Shown piece by piece: positions 20,950-35,162 of a stretch of DNA of 64,000 bases. Within the stretch, counting starts at the first letter, position 1; each line of letters begins with the position of its first letter. The notes below the pieces were generated by a model. It was given only the letters and a program-made list of their open reading frames with translations. It was not told the origin of the DNA and ran no database searches. The position numbers and the translations under genes were made by a program. The DNA is from Formicarius rufipectus (Eukaryota > Chordata > Aves > Passeriformes > Formicariidae). Location of the stretch: positions 470,527 to 534,526 of the forward strand of contig VXAU01000779.1 of assembly GCA_013399695.1 (NCBI GenBank). The letters are read 5' to 3'.

Positions 20950-23900
20950 TTTGTGCACCTCATGAAGTGCTTTTGGTAGCTGGTGGATACTGAGAACCTC
21001 TTCAAATTGTTGTGTATTGCCATTAAATTAAACACCAATTTTTGTTGTGTATAGAAACAGAGGGTAAGGAAAAATACATGTTTCAAAACTGCATTTGTGC
21101 TGAAGTCACATACTGCTCCCAGTGATGACCTGGGGTGGTTTATAGCTGGTGGGCAGTGTCACCATAATCCATCTTGCAGAATTTTTAACTTCAGTCAAGT
21201 TTTTATTTGGCTTTTTTTTTAAAGAGCCTACTGTTTCCAGGTCTCTGCAGGGTGAACTGTCAGCAGGGGCTTGGGCACTGCCCTGGTTTTCATAAGGCTT
21301 CAGTCTCACATGACGAGGTAGGTACAACTCTGAGCAGAAGGTATTGGCAGTATTCTAAAGCTACTAAAGCTGGTATTGCTGCACATTTGTAGGTGTTGGG
21401 AAAGAACTGGTGGCTTCAGTTTGTAGTCCTGGCACAGGGCAAAGCCTTCAACTTTGTGCAATTAAAGATAGTTAACACCAACTTGACTATGACAGATATT
21501 TAAATTCGCGGCCTTGTTGACAGCATGAATAGAAACTCACTTTTACATCTGCTTTTGTTGCAACCAGATCATTGCTGAAGGCACAGTGCATGTAAAGCAG
21601 TGGCCCAGCTGTGGTGGTCCTTCACCCTGCACGTAATGCTGTCAAGTGCCAGGTACTGAGCTGCCTTCCATGTGAAGGTTCCTGGTTCACTTTTCCCCAC
21701 TCAAAGCACCCTCCTGCACAGTGCATTTAATGTGGTTTTGCAACATCCCAGTCTGTGAGCTGGATGGTTTCATAAATTCATGTGCTTTTGGTATTGTTCA
21801 AATCCGTATGGGTGCTGAGGCTCTCTGATGGGAAACTGGCAGGAGTCTGTAGGAGCACATTTCTTGTTTTAGGGGTGACTAAAACGATTGTTCCCTCTTA
21901 GTGCCAAGTCCTTGATGTATTTGAAAAGAGTATAAATCATTCCTGTCTGTAGATGCAGTTCCTTTACTCTGCTTGAGGTCCCCTGGACACCATCCCTTTC
22001 TTTGTACCTTCTAAAGATACTTCTGAGCACCAGTGGTTAAACTTAAAGCAATTATTTTTAGATTAAATATTAGAGACTTCTTTTCACAATGTGTTCTAGA
22101 ACTGTGACCACATATTTTCAGTGTTACGCTGATGGATGTTCATGCAGGAGCAGAGAGGTCTTGGGGGCTACTAGTTCCATAAGAAGTTCCCTAATTATGA
22201 CAATGTAAGTTGCTGTGTAAATGCATCATGTTAGTCACAAATTGTCATTTGCTGACCCTGTGTGTGTGGTGTGCTATTAATGTTTTTTTTACGAAGAAAT
22301 TTTAGTACAATCTTGTATCCTCTTTAATATGCTCAGTTAACTCAACGTTTCTTGAGAACAGGTTAAATAATGTTACTGGATTTGATCTGTGTCGCTCCAC
22401 AGTTGCTAGTTTGTATTTTATGTAACACCTGCACACTGAAAAGTTCATAATGAGTAGTCACGTTCTCCATTCATTGCAAACTGTGCTGCCAACGCTGTAA
22501 TTAGTCCCTTTGGAATTGGGCTGTTTCCCTTCGTGAGTTCCTCAGGCAGTTTGCAGTAATTTTCAAGCCCCATCAGTTACCAAATCTGGAAGTTCTCTCT
22601 CGAACTTAGGTAGTTGGTTCCCTTTGGATTTCAGAGCTTTCACTTCTGCAGCAGAAACACCTTAACAGGTATGTTTTGGTCTATGTGTTAATGCAAACTG
22701 GGACAGTCTGCATTCTACCTACAGGCATTTTCTACTACTAGACTATAATGTCATCACAGCTCAGCAAAGCAAAGTCTAAAATTCATCATTTTGGTTGCTT
22801 GGGTGGAAAATCCTGGTCGCCATTGAGAAAGGTGGCTTTTGTCATTAATATCAGATGTTTGACGGTGTTTAATTTCACAGAGGCACAACTCCAGATTGTT
22901 TTGTTTCTCTGCTTTTATGAGATCACTGCTTATAGTTCTGATTTTGGGGGCATGTGTCAGTTTACAGCACTTTGCTCTTCAACCATATTTATTTATTTTT
23001 CACTCATTCATCTGCTCTTTCCCAAATTTATGTTGGTCTTTAACCCGTTCTGTTTAAGTCCCTTTATTCTTTTATTTATTGGCTGCTAAATAGGCAAGCA
23101 AGAGAAGCTCAGGAAGATCTTTTGCTCACCTTAATTTTTCATTTAGGAAGGACTTCCCTAAACCCATTCCCACTACAGATACTAACATGAAAATATCCAG
23201 GCCTGAGTGATTCTAGAGACAAGTGTCACTATGAAGGTACAAGAATGAACTGATAAAATGGGATAGATCAGGTCTATTAAAACCCAGGAGCTGTAGGATT
23301 AATTAATTGTGCAAAATATGTGTTTCATCACACTCAGCTATATAATCATCTGAGTACCCGGTGAAATATTTATTTTTAAAATAGCCTTTTGGATTCCCTT
23401 TAGGGCTCCTTGACTTGGTAGGAGATAAATCAATTGAAAAAACAAGAGGTAGAAAAATAAAACCCTTGCAGGTTTGACATTACAGGCAAAAAGCAATATG
23501 TAAGTGGTGCTTCTCTGTCATTAAAATTGTATGAAGGAAACAAGGCAGTGGTTAAAGGACCTCTGGGAAATAACACTTCTGTGTGAATGATTGTATTTTT
23601 TGCTTTCTTGGTGGCACTTTTAAGGAAAATCATTAATGGTCCCTGATTCTTTTCCAGTTTTCTTTAATTTTCCCCATCGTGAATTCTGTTTTGGCACAAA
23701 CTCAAATCATTTCACTTTGCTTCCAAAGAGCTTCACAGGCTACTATTTTGATTGTGTTAGGTATAGCCATCAACCGGTTTCTCAGTTAAATCTGAGCAGA
23801 TGTGGATTAGATATCTGTAAGTTGTAATATTTGGAATGTTTTTAGTTTGAGTGTGTTTCTGTCCTACTCTAGAAGGACTTGTGTTCAGCTACAGGAAATG

Positions 23901-26900
23901 GGGTAAATAATTTGAAGGGAAAATAATATTTTTCAGATCAAAACAATGCTGGAATTTGGCAATTAATTTGACAGTGTGTCCTATTCAGATCCAGTTTTCA
24001 GAAAGCAACAGGAATTTGACTTTATTTTTTCCCAAAGGACTGAAGTTGTAAGTCTTGTTCAGTTGGCCTTGAACCATCTGTTATTAACCCACAGTCAACA
24101 TAGGATAGTGGATTTGATGAACCGCAATGAAGTGGCTTAAGAGTGGTGAACCACTCTTACACAATAAGAGTATGAGTTGCTTATGGAGATTGCTTTAAAA
24201 ATCTTGTAACTACTAATTAAACAGTGGGGTAAAAATTCAAAATATCATCCAGTATAAGTTGCCCAATATTGTTTCTTGCAAGCCTGAGAGTCTTTATTTC
24301 TGTTTGGGGTTGGCACAGGAACATGAAACAAAATTAGAGGTTTATAAACAAATTGGGCTGGAAGGAGGAAGTATGAAAGTAGAGATGTGATTATCGTGAC
24401 AACCAAATTAGCAAACATTCTTGTTGAGTGTGAGCCCTGGATGAGAGCTGGGACAAGGTTGCATGGGCTAACACATTCAAAACTGTTTTTATTATTTAAA
24501 AGGAAAGGTCATGTATACATTGCATTTCATTGCCTTAATTGATTTCTCAGTGTAACATCAATGGTATTTCTTAAGAACTAAATAGAAGTGTAAAGGAGAA
24601 TGAAATTAAGAAATAAAGAAATACTTGCTGCCTCTGTGAAAAAGCAATTGATCTCAATTTCATGATCAAGAAATAGTTGTATTTAGCATCTGTCTGTCCA
24701 GTGCTATAAAAATATTCCTGTCTCTTCGTGCTTCAGTGGAGTACATTAAACATCCATTAGAAGTTATTTGTAATCATCGTTTTAATGTGCAAAAATAGGG
24801 ATGGTGGGGGAAAACAGATGGAGTCTCTGGATTGCTTAACTGGGAGTTGGACTGGGCATCTCAGGAACACAGACATTAATTTACTGTTACAGGTGTTGTA
24901 ATTACATCTTGAATTATCTCAAAAAGATATAGGTTGAAAAGTAGAAAGAATGGTGTATGTTTGGGGTATATGGTACTGGAGAAACAGACTTTGGAATAGC
25001 ATTGGCTGGTTTATGGCAGATGAAATGACAGAGGCAGGCAATGAGACCTCTGAACAGATGGGAACTGGTGCAATTAATCACTGTTTCAATTAAGTAAAAC
25101 ATAAAGGTAGCATTTCCCCTCCTCTGGCCAACTCCCCAGCCAGCTTCTGTTTGTTCTGACTGCAGTGAGAAGACAAATGTTAGTTGCTCTCTAGCATGAT
25201 ATGCTCAATAAGTCCAACTTGCATTTAAATGAGTTTAAAATAATAGTATTTGCTGGAATTAATGTGATCCACGGTTCCATTTTCCCTTTTGGTATTCCAT
25301 GAATAATATTAAGGCTTTTCTGTGGTTGTGCCACCTTTTTCCATTAGCTATATAGAGCGTTCAGCCCTTTGAAAAATGTCAGTGTGTAAATAAGTGTTGC
25401 TGAAAACCCAACTAAGCCAGGGCCAGCAACAAAATTTACCTTGAAATTTTACCTTGCTGGTGGAAAAAACGCTGTAAAAATCATGTATATCACTATTATG
25501 GCAGGTGATGGAAAGGCAGATGATGAGGAGGAGTGTGGTCTGAGGATTCTGTTTCTAAAGCTTTTAATTTTTTTTCAAATTCAAAATTCTTGAGGGTTCT
25601 TTAGAATAAGTGGGTGTGGGAAGGGGGAACAAGAAGCACAATTTTAATTCTGTACTTAGAGTAGTTTTGTAATGATGAGGAGAAAGAACTGTTCTTCGAG
25701 GAAGGGAAAACCTGCTGGCCACCAGTCAGCATGGCTATTAATGGTAATAAATGGAATATATAAGATCTGGGGCTTTGCAGTTAACCAGAGTTGTTTCCTG
25801 ACACAGTGGCAGAATGGGCTGTTGAGTGGGAGGAAAAATAAACATAAATATATTGGCCATTAATATAAATGAGCCATTCTTTTTGCATGTGCTCCGGAGC
25901 CGTCCAGGTAATTGAAAGTGAAAGTTGAAGATGATGTGCCTCCCTGAAGAGGAGCCATCTCTCTAATTCCTTGTCTGGTGGGTTTTTTCCTGGCAGCCCA
26001 AAGCAGTGCTGCTTCTCCTTCCTGTGTTTCCAGACGTGGTGCTGCCCTCTGAACACAATACTGCAGAGATTTGTGTTCTGCCAAACAGCAAGAGTGAAGC
26101 TGTTAACTCTCTATTCCCACTGCCAGGAGCTCTAAGTGCCTCTTGGTAGCTTAGTTTGGAGTATTTTGGTGCTGGCTTTACAAAGCTGCATGTGGAGAGG
26201 CTGGGGTGTTTCTAGGAGGGGTCAGGGGGAAGGCTGGAAACCCCTAAATAAGTTTTGTTTTGTTTTTTATCATATTCTGAAGTGGCAGCACAAAGGGAGA
26301 GGTGTTACGACTTTTTGCAATGACAGTTTTTAGTGTCTTATATATGAGGCTTATAAGCCTTAGCTGTTAAAAAGACAACCTGACTGCATCAAAAACAAAA
26401 ATGAGAGTTTTATTCCAATTCCTCTGTGTCTAAGGGATACATTTCTATTCAGGAATGGCAGAAAGGGCTTTTTTTTCAGTGTTTGCATTCATGCATCTTT
26501 ATGTTCCACTGCATAGGGATTTTAAAAGTATATGAAAGGACTATCTTCACACCCAATTATTCATATTTCTAAAACTAATACACTCCATCAAAACTCTGAC
26601 AACACACAGCTATAGCTGAGTATCAGCTAAGATATATTTTATAAAAGTGGTGAATTCACACAGTTCTTATGTATCTTAATTTGAACTTTATCAATAGAGC
26701 TCTTCACTTGTATCATTCCATGGAATATCAGCAGGCTCTCCTCTCAGGTCACTGTTGGCCAAGGTTATTTTGGAGATTCCATTGTTATCACTGAGGCCTC
26801 TGTCTGGGAAACTGCTCCTGACTCCTTGGTCTGAAAACCTGCAACATGTGTGTTCCAACAGGGAGGTATTGTGCAAAAAAAGAAATAAAGTTAATAGATA

Positions 26901-29900
26901 CTGCATAATTTAACTTGTAGGGCCCATCTGAAGCAGCTCTGCCCAGTGCTTAACCCAAAGGGAGAGAGTGGGCACTGACAGCCTGTCTGCAGGACAATTA
27001 ACTGGCTGGAGGTGTGACTTCAGAGTTACTGGAATTGTGTTTAATTCTCAGCTTGGCACTGCTTTGAAGTTAGAGCGACACTGTAGCTGCTCAGGTGGAA
27101 TTTACCTCTGAGATCAAGCTCTGTAAAACAGTTTGCTGGCAACTCCAGTCCCAAGTAGGTCAGCAGAAACTTTGCTAGTAGCACTTTGCACAGGTCACTC
27201 TTGAAGAAGGTAATTCAGGTTGATTTTCCTGAGGTTTGCAGTGGGATTGGGAAGTGAAGAGCCCAGGAAGCCAAGCAGAGCCTCAGTACAAAGCACAGGG
27301 AGAGGGCTCAGACCCTCCTGCTTATATGTGGTCCCTTTTGCTGCCTTGCTCTTCATTTCATTACAGGGAGCCCATAAATGGAGAGACAACCTGATTTCCT
27401 GTGGGTGAAGATCCCACTTTGAGCACTTGCTCCAGTGGGTGTTTAAACACAGTTGAATGCAATTTTTATCTATTAAAATGCAAACTCAGGTCCCTTCTTT
27501 ACTAGAAAATCCCTCCTATTCAATAAACTATTCTTGGAAGGTGGAATAGCTCAGTGGAGGTGCTGAGGGGACATCCTCATCAGTGTTCCTCAGGCTGGGG
27601 GTTAAAGCATACCCTGGGGAAGCCACCACAGACCACCTGAAACTGCCCCTGAGCCCCTCATGTTCTGCACAAAAGCCCTCCTGGGTGGAAGGTGGCCACA
27701 TGCTACTTCTTTCTCCCAACTAAATTTAGATACCTCTCCAGCAGCTGCAAAATCAGGTCATACAGGAGAGGGAATAACCACAGGTCTTGCTTTTGAAAAT
27801 GGCATCATTGCCAGGTAAATACTTGAAAAAGTTTTTCTGAGCTTATAGGAAAGGAAAAAGACAATGTGTCATCAGGGACTGAAAACAGTAATTTCTTCAA
27901 CTGCCTCTAGCAATTTTCAGGTTATGTTGCTAAATTAAACCTTTGGTCTCCCTTAAGAAATCAATGACCTTTGAAAAATTAGTGACCAAACAGAAATAGA
28001 AGGCTATTCGAGGTAAGACTATTGACAAAATAAAAGAAAAACAACAAGAGTTCCAACTAACTTTCTGAAGATGAAATAGTGGAAGGTGCTGATGGGTGAG
28101 GGGTGAAGGTTAAAATGTCCCATGTCTGCAACAAATCACAGTTAAGAAGAACTGTCCCCCAATTGGAGTTTGTCCACCTGGCAGCTGGAAAAACAACAGA
28201 GGAAAACTGGGACCTACATTCCCCTGGGCACTGCTCCTCACTGCCTCAGTGAGCTGAACTCTGCAGCTGCAAACTACACCCAGCCACTGCCTGGGGGTCA
28301 GGCAGCAGCATCGTGGGTTTTAGCACCAAAACACACACCACAAAAGGTGGGTTTTAGTAGGTGTGCACCAAAGAAACTAATAATTTTTTTATTTTTTTTT
28401 TAATTTCCTAAAGAAACAAACATCAGGATTCCTCTCAAGTATTAGTTTCTTTTGTTACTGAATTTAGCCTTCTGAAATTGCAGGAAGACCTTGGAAATAA
28501 AACATCAGCAGTGGATCTCCTTATCCTGACTCTTATCTGCTACAGCATTTATGATCTCAGTACTCAGTTGTGAATATCCAGTCTCAGGTGATTCAGACAG
28601 AGTAGGTACTCAGAAAAAGTCTACCAGCCAACTTTGTGAGCGCCACGTCATTGCAGAGGTTGGGAGTTCCTTCTCCCAAAGATTACAAGCCTCTGAATGA
28701 AAAATAATTTAGAAAATAACCAGACTGTGTATTAAACAGTATGTTGTTGTGTGCCCTTAATCCCAAATGTTTCCCTTCTCAAAAATTTGTGTTCTCTTAC
28801 CAGCCATCCTGGAAAACCACAGTTTCTCCATTTCTAGATGTAAAAATCCTATGGAACTTTAACACTGCTCCTGTTCAGTGCTGATAATGAGCTATCTTTT
28901 TGACAATCCCATTCAGCTGCTAATACTTTAAAATTTTCCAGTCTTTTTGAAAAATGTAGAAGTAATTTAGAAGGCAGTGCACCATCTGGCCTCATAATGT
29001 CTCTCACTCTTGCAGGATATCAAAAATCCACTACTCCCTCTCTCTCCTTCATAATCTTCTACAGGTTCTTCTGTCACAATCAGTTTCTTTTTGTCTTTGT
29101 AAAAAGATTGTAAATTCAGAAAGCATTCCAAGTCCCAAAAAAAGGAGCCAAAGCTCTATGGTACTGTAATATTTCAAAGAAAATGTGGTTTTAAGCTAGC
29201 AAGGATAATAGCGCTAATGTCACATAACGCAGACATTTAGAACAGAAGCAGTTAAGTGACCTGGAAAGTTCAGGTTTTCCTTAGTGTTTTTGGACCTTGT
29301 AGAAGATATTTGCATTCCTTAGAATATAGACATATTTTAAAACAAAAAAAAAAAAACCAAACAAACAAACAAAAAAGGTGTTATGGATGTTGTTTTGCCG
29401 GAGAAGCTGTAAAATAACAGTTGGATATGTTCAAAATCTTATCCAATTAAGAAATTCTTCTGAATATCAAATGGACTACAAAACTTCAGTAGTGAAGCCC
29501 CCAAACTTCTGTGAAAAAATCAGGTCACCTTTTTGTCCCACCACTTTAGCTTTATCTGATGTATCTTTTCCTAGTTACTGATTTTCTCCCTTATTATATA
29601 GTTATATATATATGTATATGATGGTGTACAGGTAACAAGAATTTACAGAATTCTCTAAATACTTGGAGATGCTCTCTGTTCCACTGGGAAACAACACTTG
29701 GTTTTTGGGAATGAATACACACTGAATGAAGAAATTAAACACATTTCTAAAACATTGCCATTACATTTCCCTGTATTCTCTAGTGCTTAGCTGTAAAACC
29801 TAATTCCTAAAATTTCATTCTTTGCACAGAATTATTATTTACACAGTGCTGCAATATCTGAATAAATATTGTCTAATTCTTCATTCGTTTGCTCAGTTCA

Positions 29901-32287
29901 AGTGGTCACTTACAAATGTCCAGAGGACTGCAATCATTCCCATACCTCATTTTCTCAACAGGCAGTGTTTTCACATTGCTGTGTTGCTGTAATAAGTATT
30001 ACAAGTGGAACAAAATCGAAATGCATGCTCAAACATTTGCCGAAAAATTAGATTTCTGGACTGCTGCCAAGGCAAAGGGAAAGAATTCCCAGTCAGCCAT
30101 CCATCAGCTACTCCCTGTCCATTCAAAGAGCATCCAAGGGAGTGGGATGCTTCTTCATTTGGTGAGTCTCATAAAGTTCGGGAGTACCTAAATTAGATAC
30201 CTGTTCGTGTAGTTTTTCACAAATGCTTGATTTCTCTGTAATGTCTGGAAATAACTTGCTAAATGTCTCAGGCTTCCATGAGATCCTGGCAGTGCCTAAA
30301 ACATCACCCGCCAGAAAGGAATGACCTTTCCATGAAGGAAACAATCACTGCTTATGTCTTTTTAAATGCTGATAAACCTACGTGAGACCAACAGCCACAA
30401 CAAGATTTATTGCACAATACCCTCCAGTATACAGGCACCATCAGGTAACTTTGCATTCTCTGATGAATATACAATTGAAGTTGTAATTGTTTGTGCATTC
30501 CTGAAAATGTCAACAAAATCAAACATCTGTCATGCCAGATAAGGAAACATGGCTCGTTTAATACACTTAGTGCTCTGCTCAGCCTTGAAAAGGTCACTCC
30601 TATTTTAACAAGCAGTTCATAATTTATTGGCCTCTAGTAAATGACCCTGTAGTGACAATAAAGCTGTGACCGTATTTGGTTACCTATCAAACGACATATT
30701 TAATTAAGATAACATATCATATTTAGCACAATCTGTTTAATGTTACTTTTGGATATTCTCTCACCCCTTCAATTACAACCAATTCCAAGATAAAATCAAT
30801 TTTGCCAAAGTTACCCTCGTAACCCCCAGTCCCATCCCACCAAAATAAGCAGAGCCAGCCAGAACAATCACCTTGAAAGCCATCAGTTTAAGTCAACAAA
30901 CAACATACAAAGGCAGCATTCACTCCTCTGCCATCTTCAGTGGCAATAAACAAAAATCCACACATGTTCAATTGTGCCAAGAGCACAGGGCTGATTCTGC
31001 CCTGGCTTTCTGCATCAGGCTGCTTGGTCCAGCCCTGAGTCCTGCCAAATCACTCAGGACAAGTGCTGCTTGTTGACCCCACCGACCTACACCAGGGGGC
31101 TGTCAGGCAGCCCAGGATTGTCTTGTGCTGCACAGAGCCTTTTAGCTGAAACCTGATCTTTTGAAACTGATCTCAATATCCTTCCTTATTCTCCTGTTGG
31201 CCTGTTCTCAAAATAATTACCGATTTCAGTGAGAGGGAGATGTGTAGGGGTGAATACAGACCCGCTGTGGCAGAGGGAATTGTGCCTGCTCCTCCAGATG
31301 GTGCTGAAACACCCCCTTGCTGGCTCAGTCAATTTTTTGCTGGATGGCTGAGGCAGCCTAACATAAGAATGCAGTGTATTGGAGCTCATTTGGCCCTAAA
31401 AACCCTGACAGAGTGTTAATTCCTGGTAGTGATGGGCTGGTTCTCTTCCTCCTTAAAATAAGATATCTAACCCTGAAAGACACTATTATGTGGGAGAACA
31501 GAATAGCCAATGTATTTCCCGGGCTGGTTGGCAGGTCAGAGATAGCACAGATGCACAAAATGTTGATCACATCACTGGCCAGCTGGTGGGAGCTGGCCCA
31601 GCTCTCTTTCCTCTGTTCTTCTCCCAGTTTGACTCCCGAGCCAATTCTGCAGGACGACTCCAGAAATTCACTTGTAATCGATGGGGGTAATTTGGGAAGA
31701 GAAAACAATGCTCTCAGAAGGTATGTGCTTTGAGGAAAGGTGAGTCTGTGGAGCTTTAGATGTCTAAATTATGTAAGGCCTTATACAAAGGAGGAGAAGG
31801 GACATGGACTGTTCTTCCTTTCTATTCATTTATTGTACATAATAATCACAAGGCCAAGTGAGGATTATGCTACTGGGTCTTTTTCATCCCAAAAGGATTA
31901 CAAAATCCTTTATAAAGTGTCAATTTGTTTCATGCCTGCCAATAATGGGAAATGGAGATTACAGCCCTCTGTGCAAAGGTTGATCACTGCTCCCCTAAGA
32001 GAGAACAAGTGGACCTGTGCATCCAGTTCATTCCTAAAGGACTCCTTCAGGAAAATGAGCCTGAATTTTGGCTGATTGGATAACTAGGCTTTACACTGGA
32101 TTGTCACTAAGCTCTCCCTCTGCCTATTTCACCCGTTTTAGAGTTTGAGCTGGCCTGACCTTTCCTGCTGCAAACACGTTTTAGGTTGGATGTGGAAGCA
32201 GAATTCGTGAGGCATTAAATGGCATCACTGGGGTAGGGGACCACAGTGTCTGGGATCACCTGTCCTCATGATCAGCTTATATATGTG
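20950..32287. other. Gene-free intergenic sequence 3' of COX7C
   Basis: No gene is supported. Composition is mixed, with more GC-balanced stretches at about 26.9-28.4 and 30.9-31.7 kb but no recognisable protein or RNA gene. Open frames there are short and featureless. Confidence 0.6.
29339..29376. repeat. Poly(A)/(CAAA)n
   Basis: A 14-base A-run followed by CAAA units. Confidence 0.85.
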
Positions 32288-32890
32288 TGTCATGGGTTCA
32301 TTCCAGCCAGAAACTCAGCCCCACACTGCCACTTGCCCCACTCCCCCTCCCTGGCGGGACCAGGGAGAGAATCCTAAGGAAGAAAGTGTGAAAACACTTG
32401 GGTTGACATATAGATGGTTTAACATGTAAAGCAAAAGCAGGACAAGGAATCCATTCCCCACTTCCCAGGGGCAGGCACTGTCCAGCAAAAAACTGAAACA
32501 TCACTGTGTTACCAGCACAAAACACAGCCCCACACCAGCGACTCTGAAGAAAATGTAAATGCAATGCATTCTCCTCATTCCTTATCATGCCGTGCCCATG
32601 CCACACGCTCTCCAATACATCCTCAGTAACCACCATCCCCTTTCCATCCTTTGATACAATGCAGAGACATCATTCCATTTTGGTAAAATGCCCAAAAATG
32701 TCCACAAAGTGTCCCTTGAGTTCATTTACTCCGTGACTTTGGGCTCCATCTGTGCTGGTGGTCACTCAGGACAGGGGAGTTGCCAAATCCAGCTCAGTCC
32801 TGGTCACTGCTGCACTTGCACTGCTCCTTGTCAGGCTTGTCTTCTGTTGTTGGGGTGGTTCCTGCTGTAGGAATTCCTCTGGTCTGCCAC
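32288..32890 (-). mobile_element. Avian ERVL-type LTR remnant
   Basis: The left part (32288-32480) matches the U5/R end of the common avian ERVL LTR in reverse: it starts TGTCATGG and shows AACTCAGCCCCACACTGCC, a GTTGACATATAGATGGTTTAA block, AAAGCAAAAGC, and ACTTCCCAGGGGCAGGCA. The segment at 32500-32550 (GTGTTACCAGCACAAAACACAG, CCCCACACCAGCGACTCTGAAG) matches the U3 start of the same LTR. The middle, with the TATA region, is missing. The sequence to about 32890 seems to belong to the same repeat but I am less sure of it. No intact viral coding sequence is present. Confidence 0.7.
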
Positions 32891-34323
32891 TCAAATCATG
32901 GCTATGTGAATTTAAAGGTGTATTCCTAACAATCCTTTGGGATCAGCGACAGGTGACCCATGAGGAGGATGTAGGCAACAACTTGTGTCTCATGGTAAAT
33001 GTACTCATTCAGAAGGAACAGTGCTATCTGAAGATGTGAAACTGCCTGCTAAGAAGGAATTAAATGGCATTTCTCCTTCCCAAATTGGACGAGGAGTACC
33101 CTAAACAAACAGGAGGGAATAATCTTTTATGCACATGGCATTACTCCGTTGCAGAACACATTGCACTGGGGGACTAAAGGGTGTGGAGGAGTCAGGAAAA
33201 TACCAGACAAACTCAAAGAGCACCGGTATGTCATCTAAATACAAGGTGAACTCTTGAGGGTAAGACAAAGGCATTGGAAGACATCCTAGGAAAGGACCTG
33301 CAGATGATACTGTATTTGGCACCTCCCTAAAATTCTATTATTTCCCATTTCCTGGGTTCTTGTGTGTCTGCTGCTGTCTGACCTCAGAGGCAGGACTCTG
33401 CATTAAGGGAACCCTTGGTCTGAGCCAGCAAGGATGTTCCTAAGCAAGCAGGATTGAATATTGTCTTAAACAGCCTATCCTTTCAGATACACCTTAAAAA
33501 ACTTAGATCATGTTTCAGATCTGCCAAGGGTATGGCTGATCTTCATCATGATGATGTATTTTCCTTTGGTTTATATTTTTAATCATAATTAACTCCATTT
33601 TTCTACTCCTGGCCATATTGCTGTTTCATTTACTTAATCAGTAATGATTAAATCTAATTTACTATTATGTGAAATCTTAATCCTACTGAAGAGTAATGGG
33701 CATAGTACAGAGTTCAGTTAAGAAACATATTCACCACATAACCTCCATTTAGTAATTCCATTTATTTCAATAAAACTACCTGGCACATGAAAGAAAGACA
33801 CTACAGTGGCCTTTAGTGTCTAGAAAATCATAGAATTGCTAATGCAAGCACTGAGGAGATGTTTTGACCTCCTCCTGAACATATTATTTTTCATTAAAAA
33901 AAAATCCAAAACAAATCCAGCTCATAAAATCTCTACTCTAAAAAAAAGCCACCTACATTTTATGCTTGATCTTACTTATTTTACAAGTTCAGCATTATCC
34001 TTTTCAAATATACAAAATGTCAGCTTGAAAATATAGGGGAAAGGGCTTCCACAGTGAACATGATTTCTCTAAAAACAAATGAAAAGCCTATTACTAATGA
34101 AGTATTCTCACTTTAATCACGTTTGTTCATTACTCCCATATTTTAGGTGATATAAAAGGAGGAACAATTATTGCCTTGTTCACTTTGATTTATTTGGCTC
34201 AGTGCCTCCTTACCTAGGTAATGTAAAATAAACTGTGCTACATGGGTCATTTATGATGTGATTTAATAAGATGCTTTTTATTTCTAGCCTGCAGGGAAAC
34301 ACTTTAGTTCACAAGCACCTGGC

Positions 34324-34372
34324 AAAAATAAATAAATAAATAAACCCCCCAAAACCCAAAACAAAACCCAAC
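34324..34372. repeat. (AAAT)n then C/A-rich tract
   Basis: Five AAAT units are followed by CCCCCC and AAAACCC-type sequence. Confidence 0.8.
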
Positions 34373-35102
34373 AATATTTCTTTCATTCATTTTCTAATTC
34401 CATTCAGTAGACTGCAGCCTGCAAGGTAATTTAAAGCAGGTTGTCACAGTGGCAATGTACTAAAACAAGACTTCAAAACCCACATAAGGAAATGTTGCCT
34501 GGGCATCAAAATAAGCTTGTAACTACAAGCTTGACCAGTTCCCGGCTTCCTTTGGGTATTTCAGTGTAAATTAAGATTTGTTCCTTTTCATTGTCTGAAA
34601 TAGGTTAATGTTTTTGCCGAACAGCACATGCTGTCTGCAAACAAAATTATATTTATGTAACAGGTACCTGAGAGAGACCTGGAGGTTAAAAAAAATGAGC
34701 AAGGAAATTGGTTTTCTACAGACATGAAGAACAACATGGGCAAGTTTACCACACTCAAGCTTACAAAAAACTTACAGGACTTTGGGACCCATTTCTATGG
34801 CTTTTGGGTTTTTTGATAATTCCCTTGTGCACATTCTGTGGGAATAACACTTAGCTCAACTCTGCAGATGGCACAAAGTTAAAGGAGCTGGTATTTCAAA
34901 ATCCTGAGCAGGGATATTCCAGGTATTGTCAGTGGAAGAGCTGATGCTGATGACAAAGCACTGCAGAGAAGATCTAAGGTCACACCTGTTTCCAGAACAA
35001 ATCCCTGGGGTTTTGTCACTCAAAATTTTCAGACATCCTCATTTTAATCAACACTGTTTAGTTTAAGGTTTAGCTGGACAGAGACTCATGAGTAAGAAGA
35101 GG

Positions 35103-35162
35103 AAAACAAACAAACAAACAAAAAAACCCAACCAAACAAAAAGCAAACAACAACAACAAAAC
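35103..35162. repeat. (CAAA)n/(CAA)n tract
   Basis: Sixty bases of CAAA, CCAA and CAA units. Confidence 0.85.

Noticed and set aside
22748..23089. 113-codon hydrophobic plus-strand frame
   Set aside because: T-rich DNA yields hydrophobic chance translations. No signal or family similarity is seen.
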